Origin: Anthostomella pinea
Taxonomy: Eukaryota; Ascomycota; Sordariomycetes; Xylariales; Xylariaceae
Direction of reading: 5' to 3'
DNA length: 64,000 bases
NCBI GenBank assembly: GCA_963556695.1
Contig: CAUWAG010000003.1
Coordinates: 1,674,001 to 1,738,000, forward strand
In this document: positions 55,616 to 64,000 of the stretch, piece by piece
How positions within the stretch are numbered: the stretch's first letter is position 1
Layout of the letters: each line of letters opens with the position of its first letter
The notes under the pieces: model-generated
The model's input: only the letters and a program-made list of their open reading frames with translations
Told to the model about the DNA's origin: nothing
The model's database searches: none
Program-made: the position numbers and the translations under genes

Positions 55616-57473
55616 GTTGGTAGAGAAGTTCAGCTACCTGTTGTTCCTGTTGTTGGGTGGACGTTGGTGGTTTCGCTTTGCGACACTGGCGCTGTAGGAA
55701 TGACGTTCCTCTTTCACGCGATAGGGTTATGGAGGGTTTGGTTGCGATGCGATGCGATGCGATGCGATGCGATGCGATGCGAACGGGAATCGTAGTAATT
55801 GGGACGTGGGATGTTTGGTGTTTGCGGTATGTAGATGTGGAGGAGGGTAGGTGGGTGATCGTCTCACGGTGAAGTAATAAAGGAATGGAGAATGGAGAGC
55901 TGTGATGGGAGGAATGGGGGGCACCTGGGGGAGCAGCCCGGTCATTGCAGCGACGTCATAGGGGCCAAATAGTGTCCCCTCTTAGTCCCGATTCGGCGGA
56001 CAACAGGGGGTGCTTCAGGGGTGGGGACTGTGGTCGCTGGGCAGCCACTACAATATTTACATACAGCCAATCAGCGACTCCTCTAACGGCGCTTGCTCAG
56101 GAGCGGTCTCGAGCGGGCGGGTAGCCCAAAAGTCACCACAACTCGACAGCGACACGGCATCATCAACAAACCGGTATTTATTATTTCATTATTTGCCCAT
56201 TGCAGGTTATGAGTCGAGCTATGCTGATTCCGGCAGGCCTTATTGTTGCTAGTCTCGGCTGGTCCAGAACAACAAAGAAGCAACACAAGATGGTGTTTCT
56301 GGTCTGACCTCACCATTACTCCCGACGACTGCCGTGGTCCTTGTTGGGTGCAGCCTGGTGGAATTAGATGACCTTAGTATGAAAGGCGAGTATGATGACA
56401 TCTTGCTACTAGCACTGACATCCGTAGATCCCGTGAGCTGAAAACACGTCTAGTTTGTTGGTCAAAGTGAGCATACAATCAAGGCTTGATTGTTGTCATG
56501 ATGGTGTCGAGTTTCAAACTGCAGAGATGAATCATCAAGCGTCCAGTACTGGCGGCCTCGAGGACAGCAAACCTTTCTATCACTTCTAGATTATCCTTTC
56601 TCGAATTGTAGTTTGGATCTATGGACAAACATAATCTATCAGGTGTCCGAGTGCCAGCAGGAGGCTGGATACTCCGGCTACCGCATAGGGGGTTAGCAAA
56701 GAAGCGGCATAGTGAAGCATGAGTGTAATAACTATTTCAATGTTCCCATTTCATTACGTACCGCTCGAGAAGATTGTAATATGCAGTCCCGTTCCGGTCG
56801 TCACACCTCAATCGGGATGATGCAGGGGGTAGCAATTTGGATGCATTGACATCTGGCTGGATGGAGGAGAATTATTGCACCGCCACAGCAAGGAACACGC
56901 CACATCACGGCCCACCAGCCACGACCCACCAGCCACGGCCCACCAGCCACGGCAGGCTCCGGCTCATCTCATCCAGTCGATCATTTGGGGGCATCCATCA
57001 TCGCGGCGCGTTGAGGACTGAGGCTCAATTTGAATATCACTTCCAAAGGGTGAGTCGAGCGCAACCGGCCTCAAGCATTCCCCAGGCTTGTGTAATACTC
57101 TGTAACAAGTCATCCCCCGAAGTCTGCATCTTTTACTTGAGCTGATTCTTCTCTACAGACACCGAGAAGGCGCTTGGACAGGCCGCACCTGCATGTGATG
57201 GGCACGCGTTCGGCTGTACCAGTCCCACCTACGTCTGCCAGCCTTGAGCCACAGATGCATCAGATCCATCGAACCTTCCACGATAACTGCATGGCCGATT
57301 TCACGCTCTTTTGGCACACCTTACTCTTTCATTCGCATCTTGAATCTACCGCAGTCAATGCCGGGCGTATGATGGATGCCCGAGTCATCAGTAGCTTCGG
57401 AGGACTAGGTATCAAATTATTCTATTTAGACCTCGACTACTCAACCCCACAGGACTCGGCGCGAGCAGACAGG
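55616..57473. other. Intergenic/5' region between pil1 and the SET gene
   Basis: The first part is the pil1 promoter. From 56861 a frame reads MEENYCTATARNTPHHGPPA up to FEYHFQR. There a GTGAGT donor (57050) and an acceptor at 57158 would join it in frame to sequence leading into the SET gene, so 5' exons of that gene may lie here. A 15-bp-like unit (cccaccagccacgg) is repeated three times near 56905-56950. Confidence 0.4.
55744..55782. repeat. Pentanucleotide microsatellite (GCGAT)n
   Basis: There are about 7.8 perfect copies of gcgat, 130-170 bp upstream of the pil1 start codon and therefore probably within its promoter or leader. Confidence 0.9.
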
Positions 57474-60400
57474 ATGGCGAGAGAAGAAATGGATTTAACC
57501 TCCGTCAAGTCTGACTCTGACGATCCTGGCCCCGTTGCTAAAGCGCCGCTACCGCACAGACAGTCTCAGCCTCGACCTCAGCCTGCCCCATCACCATCAA
57601 ATCGCCCGCTTTCAGCCTCTGCACGTGGGCATTCCGTGTCAGTCAATGCTGCGACACCTCCAAAGCCTGGTCGAGCGTCGGCACAGAGGTTCACTAGTTA
57701 TGATGGGAAGGCGGCTTCCTATCAGCCTAGATCCTCTGCTGGCCCTTCCCATAGCCAAGATGCGATAAGTTATAGGACCCCGAAGAACCAGACCCCTAAA
57801 AGACTCGACTGGGCTACCGACAAGGTAGAAGAGTCGCTACGAGGGTTTTCTCGAGAGATCGGCACCGTTGCGGCCAGCCTTACTGCTCGTCTCTTGCATA
57901 AATCATGGAAGAGGGACGCGCCAGAGCCGCGGTTCGTCAGCAAGAAAGATTGGTTTGCCGGTGTTAAGCTCGAGCCCGTGGAAGGCGGCACCAAATCATC
58001 CGACACCATGCGCATCAAGACAAAGGTACAGTCAATATCAAGTTATCTAGAACAGGCCAGGTCACGGAATTGGCAGTCATATCATCGGGGTGCTAACGAT
58101 GTGTGTAGCAGGTCGGTCAAGGCAGATCGGGCAAGCAAGAGAAGCGGGAACACTTTCGTGTGGTATGCATCAAGACAAACCAGGAGCCCACGCCACCGTA
58201 CAGCTTCCATCACGTGGAGATCCGAAAGAATATCCTCTCACCCAACACCATGCTCACGTATGTGCCGCATCTACGAGATCTGGTTGATAAGGAGGAAGCT
58301 GTCTACCGTCGATGGCTCGAAAACCTAGAGGCTATGGACAAGACCTCTGGCTTTGCTACCTTGAGCAGGCATGAAAAGGTGGTAAAGACCATACAAAAGG
58401 AGCGTGCCACCATGCTTCTCGAGCATCTGGACACCTGGCTTGACAGGCTTGGTATTGAGAACTGCACCAAGTCTACACTGATTCGTAACATGGCCACTCA
58501 GAGTGACGCAGTAACACCGCAGCAGAAGTCGAGCATCTTGAACTCATACAACGATGAGTCTGGCTCCCCAAGGTCGGCAAAGGCAGTGAGGATGTTCACG
58601 GAAGCATTTGATCGAGTTTTCAACTCTCACGCTTTGCGCGAACATGCCGTGCCCTTACGCGACGTCTTACTGCTAGACAGATCCGTGGATACCATTGTCG
58701 ATCCGAAGAAGTGGATGAAGGATACTCCAAGCCAGGCTAAACCTACCGAGGAGCAGATGACAGTTGAAGCCTTCTTGGAAACTCATGCTCTGCTCGGCTG
58801 CTTGGTGTGCACCAGCAACTCCTGCGAGCACGGAGAGTACGGTGTTGACAACGAAAGAAAGCGGTTTTCTGTCGAGGTAGTTGGCGGCCTGTCACCTATG
58901 CTCCGTCAGCAACTGGCACAGAGGTCCAAGGTCTCCAATGGTGAAAGGCCGGCGGCTCGACCTTGCAGTGACGAGTGCTTTCTCAATGGAAAACCAGGAA
59001 CTCGTGCTCGTGCATGGAACGACACCGAGGTCATGCTTCTTAAAACATTCTACTCGATATTCTACGGAACCAGCGTACTTGTGCAATGTGCAACTGCTGC
59101 TGCTACCGGTAGGCCTTGCTGGGACGTCCAGAGACAGATGGATAAGCTCGAGCTGTCTCTCCCAAAAGTAACCCAGGCTCCACCTATCCCGGTCAAGCCG
59201 CTGCCTTGGTATGACCGGAAGAGGAAGATGCTTGTAGGGGACTGGCAAGAGCATACAAATACCCACGAGCATCAGCGGAAGGACCACTTCGATCCGTGCC
59301 ATCATGATGGGCCTTGCGACAGGAACTGTCCTTGCATTCAGAATAACATCATGTGTGAGCGTTTCTGCCGCTGCACATCGGAGACCTGCGCCAACAAATT
59401 CACGGGATGTGCATGTCACTCGCTCGGAAAGACCTGCCTCTCTAAGCAGAAAGATCGGCCTTGCATATGTCTACAGCTCAATCGTGAATGCGACCCAGCC
59501 CTGTGTGGCAGCTGCGGTGCACTCGACAGGGCGATGCCGGGTAATGCCGAGAACGACGTGCTGCATGCCACCGGGTGCCAGAATTGCCCTCTTCAGCGAG
59601 GAAAGTCGAAGTCGGTTGTTCTTGGAAAGTCCAAGATTGCCGGGTATGGCCTCTTCACAACCGAGGACATTGCTCAAGACGAGTTCGTCATCGAATACGT
59701 TGGGGAACTCATCAGTCAAGACGAAGGTGTCCGCCGTGAGGCACGGCGGGGAGACGTATTTGATGAGACGTCAAACTCGTCTTACCTCTTCACTCTGCTG
59801 GAGAATGAAGGTATCTGGGTCGACGCCGCAATCTATGGCAACCTGAGTCGATACATCAATCACCAGGGCTCTAATTGCAACGTCACTCCCAGGATCATGT
59901 ATGTGAATGGCGAGTACCGCATCAAGTTCACTTCCTTGCGAGATATCAAGGCTGGCGAAGAACTATTCTTCCATTACGGCGAAAACTTCCCTAATTTGAC
60001 TAAGAAGCTCTTGCAAGAAGAGAAAGCCGAGAAGAAACGACGCAAAGCCAAGGAAGAGGCCGCTACTGCAGAGAATGGAGAAAAGATTCGAAAGAAGCCC
60101 GGTCCCAAACCAGGGAAGAAGCGAGGGCGCAAGCCAGGACCGAAGCCGAAGAAGAAGACGTTTGCCAAACTCGACTCGGAAGGAGAAGAAGACGAAATCA
60201 TGGACGACGTTCTGGATGACCCCTTCCCTGATATCGTGATCCCTAAGCCACGCAAACGCAAGCGTGGTGGCGCCGATGATGATGACTCCGACGAGGGAGA
60301 ATATCAGCCTGAAGTTGCCGACTCCCAAGATACTCAATCCGGGGTTGCGTCAGCGGTGCTATCCCGAGGTCAATCGCGCTTCAGAAAGACAATGCCGGCA

Positions 60401-61093
60401 AGAAAGAGCTACATAGGTTCTGATGCCATCCTGAACGGGGCTACGAGTAATATATACCTAGACCAGGATGGTGAGGACGATGTTGACTTAACACCCAAGC
60501 GTCGTGGTAAGAAGGCACGAAAGCTAGTCGACGAAGCTTCCACCCGGGGCCCATCCGAGAATGCAGGGGCTGCAGGAGCTCAACCGGCGGCAACACCGAA
60601 ACGCCGAGGTAGAAAGCCAAATTACCTCAAGGAGAAGGAACGTCTCGAGGCTCAAGCAAAGGAGGAGAAAGCGACCTCAGTCCCAGGGAGCCGCCGAAGC
60701 AGTACTCGAGGGAGTGCCCAGGGTAGTAGCTATTTCAGACACACGCAGGCTCGCCTGGAACTGAATACCGAGTCGGCCGCCGGTGAGGATACTCCATCTC
60801 GCACCAAGGCTCGCCGTCACGCCAAGGAGGTGTTAGACTCTAGTCCACTCTCAACACCTGACTCGGCGCTTCATTATCGGGGGGCGGGAGCCGAGATCTC
60901 TGACTCCGAAGACGCGTATACGCCTAGGCCAGGTCGCAAGAAGAAAAGTAGGAGCGGCGATGACGAATATAATGGGAACAGCTGGAGCGATAGTGACGGT
61001 GTTAGACACCATGGCGGAGGGGAGGATACCGACGATGACTCCTTTCCGGCAGGGCGAAGACGAAGACGCCGGCCAGCAAGGTACGATGACTAG
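57474..61093 (+). CDS. kmt6: Polycomb-type histone H3K27 methyltransferase (Ezh2/KMT6/SET-7)
   Basis: This is the catalytic subunit of a PRC2-like complex that deposits H3K27 trimethylation on facultative heterochromatin. From ATG 57474 (MAREEMDLTSVKSD), exons 57474-58025 and 58109-61093 give 1178 residues. After a disordered N-terminus come helical EZH2-like segments. The Cys-rich CXC domain is at about 575-680 (CDRNCPCIQNNIMCERFCRC, CANKFTGCACHSLGKTC) and the SET domain at about 684-805 (KSKIAGYGLFTTEDI, IEYVGELIS, NLSRYINHQGSNCN, GEELFFHYGENFPNL). The tail of about 370 residues has lysine/proline-rich AT-hook-like motifs (KKRGRKPGPKPKKK, KRRGRKPN). The intron acceptor is a tagcag tandem, so one Gln may be optional. 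The 5' end is uncertain because upstream exons from 56861 could extend the N-terminus. The family call is firm. Confidence 0.93.
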
Positions 61094-61857
61094 GATGATT
61101 CGGCGTGCTCGGGCCCAGAACCTAAGCAGCTCGATGTGGCGAATGATGAGAGTGAGTTTGCACAGTCAAGGTTCATCCTGACGAAAGTTTAACCACTTGA
61201 GAGATAGAGTATGCGCAAAGCTTCTGGATGGCTTGCAGTATAGCTTTACTCTGCTGTATACTAGGAAGACACCAGGGTCGGCTTGAGCCTGACCCAGCGA
61301 CAACATTCCGATAGCTACTAATACTGTTTGTATAATCATCCCATTGCACTGCTTCTTTATTCATCTGCTCAACACCTGACTAAGTAGGTACTGCTCCAAA
61401 GATCATTGCCGTGTAAAGACCGAGTGGTTTTCGGACCCGGGCGAAGATCTTGAGACGTTTCCTTGGTTGGTTACAGACGCAATCAAATAGACTTTACGTT
61501 TCTCACGTTTCCGATGCTCGTTGCACTGTCTTTGAGCGAGTTTCAAATGCGAACCCGTGCTGGGCGTGAGTTATACTTTCTTCAAGCCGCCGCCCCAGCG
61601 CCTCCAAGTCAAAAACCCATCTCCGATACCTTTTACAGTCTATACAAATAGCCTCCAATCATCTGGGTGCCCAGAGTCATCTCTTAAACTCTTACTCCTA
61701 CTCAATTCTCTTCAGATGACTGAGAAATCCTAAACACCAATTCTCACAACAACGTATTCGCAACCACAACATATTCACAGCAACCTCAGTCTAGCTGGAC
61801 ATTCATTCAACTCAGCCACATAATCAAACAATAGGCCTGAACAGTCAGACAGACAAA
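61094..61857. other. Intergenic
   Basis: It holds the 3' flank of kmt6 and an AT-richer, pyrimidine/adenine-rich leader before the J-domain gene. No coding sequence was recognised. Confidence 0.5.
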
Positions 61858-62280
61858 ATGGCTCTTACAAACTACTACGAGGTGCTCGGCGTCGGCACAG
61901 CCAGCAAGAAGCAGGACATCAAGGATGCATTCCACGTCCGCGCCCTCGCCCTCAAGACCCATCCAGACCAGAACCTAGACGCCAGCACCACGGAGGAGCT
62001 TCAGGCGCTCCGCGAGGCCGTCACGGTGCTGGCCGACGCCGCCAAGCGTGCGAGGTGGGAGATTGCCTTCCGCGAGGCTAACCCGGGGGCTTTTCTGGGG
62101 CAGGCTGCAAAGAGTGTGAAACGCAACAACGACAACAACGACAACTCCAAGGGCCAAATGAAGAAGAATAGGCATCGCCATGTCAATATCATGAAGGCGT
62201 ACCACCTGTTCCAGCGCAAGGCAGTAGCCGCGGCCCGGCGGTCGGCGTCCTCCTGGGGCGGCTTCCATCGAGGACGCTGA
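61858..62280 (+). CDS. Small J-domain (DnaJ/Hsp40-like) protein
   Basis: The 140-residue protein starts MALTNYYEVLGVGTASKKQD. The first 70 residues are a J domain with the HPD motif in KTHPDQN (about residue 40-42), which stimulates Hsp70 ATPase activity. The arrangement YYEVLGV, IKDAF and ALALKTHPD is canonical, and no zinc-finger or C-terminal DnaJ domain follows. The rest is basic with an Asn/Asp run (KRNNDNNDNS). After the stop at 62280 another frame stays open and is acidic (EDADHDDDDSDLPNTPRIAE). A coding-like ORF also lies at 62785-62976, so the gene may originally have been longer and frameshifted near 62270. Confidence 0.8.
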   Translation: MALTNYYEVLGVGTASKKQDIKDAFHVRALALKTHPDQNLDASTTEELQALREAVTVLADAAKRARWEIAFREANPGAFLGQAAKSVKRNNDNNDNSKGQMKKNRHRHVNIMKAYHLFQRKAVAAARRSASSWGGFHRGR

Positions 62281-62784
62281 TCACGACGACGATGACAGCG
62301 ATCTTCCAAACACGCCCCGAATCGCAGAGGACAATTCCGGCGCCGTCATATTCGTCAAGACAACTCACAAGGAACAACGCCACCGACCCCAGACCCGAAC
62401 CCACATGGCGTTGAGGTTGAGGGAGAAGACGAACAGAGTTCAGCCATGAGCCACCAAATTTTTTTTCCGTTGATTTGCTCAAGGTTACGACAGAGCCTGA
62501 ATTGATTCCACAACATCAATACCCATCTCTCAATCTGCTGGGTTGAGAACGCGAAGCCCGAAACCACACCCAAGAAACTCATCAAGAGCCAGGACGAAAA
62601 TCGACCGGGCCCAGCGCGCCACCGCGGGCATCGACAGGCGCCAGCTCTACACCGCCGCCGCGGTCGCGACAAGGCGGCTGAGCCGTCGGCAGCGCGGCAT
62701 GGTTCGCGGACTGCGAGCTCGGCGCTGTACAGCAGCAACATCAACATCAACAACCAGCCATAGAGGCGGAATTCGAAAACGGAA
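62281..62784. other. Possible decayed C-terminal part of the J-domain gene
   Basis: It contains an acidic open stretch directly after the J-domain stop, in another frame, followed by Arg/Pro-rich sequence. No intact gene is present. Confidence 0.3.
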
Positions 62785-62976
62785 ATGGAGGCTCAGAATG
62801 AGAACGGGTCATCAGAGGCCGTCGCCAACGCGAAGCAGAGGGTCCTCGACCTCGATGTCGCGCAGATGGGCCGCTGGGCGGCAAGGAACAGGGGCCTGCC
62901 GGAGGAGGCGACGCCGCGGAGGCTGGAGCGCGCTGTGGCGGAGAACAGAGCGGCGGAGTTTTATAAGGAGGAGTAA
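62785..62976 (+). CDS. Small hypothetical ORF, 63 residues
   Basis: It starts MEAQNENGSSEAVANAKQRV and ends NRAAEFYKEE. The product is a charged, alanine/arginine/glutamate-rich helix (LDLDVAQMGRWAARNRGLPE) with strong GC bias at third positions, which suggests real coding history. It may be a separate small gene or the last exon of a frameshifted J-domain gene. It has no recognisable family. Confidence 0.35.
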   Translation: MEAQNENGSSEAVANAKQRVLDLDVAQMGRWAARNRGLPEEATPRRLERAVAENRAAEFYKEE

Positions 62977-63602
62977 CAGAGGCTGCATGGGAAGACGCCA
63001 GGTGGTGGTGGTGGTGGTGGTGTGATGCGGCGGCGGCTGGGGCTCGAGTAGGATGGGCCCGGCGTGATGGCTGGGCGGAGGTTCCTAACTTGGGGGGCTC
63101 GGGACACTGTTGCGCTTGGTGTTGATATGGAGGGGGTGGGTTTGAGGAGTATTAGGCGGTTAAGGCTTGTTGATGAGCGCTTTGGAGTACAGGGAGTTGC
63201 TGAGAGTCATCGAGAAGGAGTGTTTGTATGGTTGTACATATTGCCGGCACTCGTTCTGCCTCTGTTGCTCTGGTGGTCTACAATAACTTGCTGATGGTCG
63301 TGGCCTTGGGGGCAATTTCGTGTCAACTTGAATGAGCTTCAGTTCTGACAATATTGTGCTTTGCCACGCCCATTCCAATGCAATATAATGCCTTCACTGT
63401 ACCTGACGTATAGCTTGTGACTTTGTGTTCATAGTGTCATCGTCACGCCAAGCATCGTTGCCCCTACGCCCCGTGTATAAAAGTGTTCTTCGCCGGCGTG
63501 ACTGGTGCTGTGGTTATTCTAGAGTAATGTTTTTCTTTTACCCTTGACATCCATCGAGGTAAAAAATGCATGTTGCTCCTGATTCTCCGGGTCCTCAATG
63601 CC
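62977..63602. other. Intergenic
   Basis: It includes a short gtg-trinucleotide run at about 63003-63021. No supportable gene was found; it also holds the 3' flank of the TPR gene. Confidence 0.5.
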
Positions 63603-64000
63603 CTAGTCATTTGTATCCGCCTGTGTCCGCGGCCTCCTACGCTTAAGTGGACCCAACGGAGTGATATCAATAGATCCTCGCCCATCATTCCCGTCGACAC
63701 GTGGGTATCTCAGCCTCAGCTCCACCAGCTCTTCATCCCGTTGATCTGCGAGGTATATCTCCGACAAAATCTCCACCGTGGCAATGACGCGCGCGCTGTC
63801 GGACCCCAAGACGTTCGTCTCTTCCACGTTCTTCAGGAGTCTCTTACAACACTCCTCCGCCTCTTCCAGCTCGCCCTCATGGTATAGCACGAACGCGTAG
63901 CCGTACTCTGCGTGCAACCTGTCCGGATGGTCGCTCGGGACGACCTCACGTAGCTCGACAAGCAGTTCCCGGGCCTCCTTCCACTTCTGGCGTAGGATGT
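63603..64000 (-). CDS. TPR-repeat protein, C-terminal part (gene continues beyond window)
   Basis: The minus-strand frame is open from the window edge to a stop at 63603, giving 132 complete codons. Two tetratricopeptide-like helical hairpins can be seen: KWKEARELLVELREVVPSDH followed by AEYGYAFVLYHEGELEEAEE, then CKRLLKNVEETNVLGSDSAR and ATVEILSEIYLADQ. The last residues are basic (KRRRPRTQ). The 40-42-residue spacing resembles kinesin-light-chain-type TPRs, which in fungi often form the C-terminal sensor part of NACHT or NB-ARC proteins, but stand-alone TPR proteins are equally possible. The N-terminal domain is outside the window, so function cannot be assigned. Confidence 0.7.
   Translation of the reverse strand, partial: ILRQKWKEARELLVELREVVPSDHPDRLHAEYGYAFVLYHEGELEEAEECCKRLLKNVEETNVLGSDSARVIATVEILSEIYLADQRDEELVELRLRYPRVDGNDGRGSIDITPLGPLKRRRPRTQADTND

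Noticed and set aside
55744..55782. Short direct repeats as a CRISPR-like array
   Set aside because: The units are contiguous pentamers without spacers, i.e. a microsatellite, and the genome is eukaryotic.

Overview
The window is nuclear DNA from a filamentous ascomycete (Pezizomycotina, most likely a Sordariomycete). Genes carry short GT-AG introns of about 43-130 bp. The recognisable genes are typical of that group: a Pil1-type eisosome protein, a fungal Ezh2/KMT6-type SET protein, a HET-domain gene, a DUF7707-like surface protein and a Ser/Thr-rich secreted protein. The species cannot be named from the sequence alone.

Layout. 1-5.4 kb is conserved: the 3' part of an oligosaccharyltransferase subunit gene (ribophorin II/Swp1), a convergent choline/ethanolamine phosphotransferase gene, and a GPI-anchored cysteine-rich protein. 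5.4-20 kb is gene-poor and decayed: a tiny secreted-protein ORF with a complete Tc1/mariner insertion directly in front of it, a broken protein kinase, a five-exon small secreted cysteine protein with a Kex2-like site, and a conserved-looking gene broken by a stop and a 7-bp duplication. 21-26.4 kb holds a short-chain dehydrogenase and two unassigned but intact genes. 27.7-28.8 kb holds remnants of a NACHT-type NTPase and of a methyltransferase. 29.4-30.9 kb is an A1 aspartic protease.

34-37.6 kb is a dense conserved block: Gcn5 acetyltransferase, Ost5 (a second oligosaccharyltransferase subunit) and the Rad1 checkpoint clamp subunit. 39-48.9 kb holds a small ORF, a long disordered protein and a GH43 enzyme. 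49.2-53.8 kb is again decayed: a HET-domain pseudogene and one or two broken Thr/Ser-rich secreted-protein genes. 54.3-61.1 kb is conserved: Pil1/Lsp1 and the Polycomb-type H3K27 methyltransferase. The window ends with a small J-domain protein and the 3' part of a TPR protein that runs off the edge.

The main pattern is alternation. Housekeeping genes (secretory glycosylation, lipid synthesis, chromatin, DNA checkpoint) are intact. Incompatibility/immune-type genes (HET, NACHT), a kinase and secreted-protein genes are repeatedly broken by frameshifts and stops in the gene-poor stretches. No bacterial-type operon, CRISPR array, rRNA or tRNA was found, and I see no convincing wholly new system. 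The best leads are the secreted cysteine protein, the transposon in front of the small secreted ORF, and the open extension after the gcn5 stop codon. All exon boundaries were read by eye and need transcript support.
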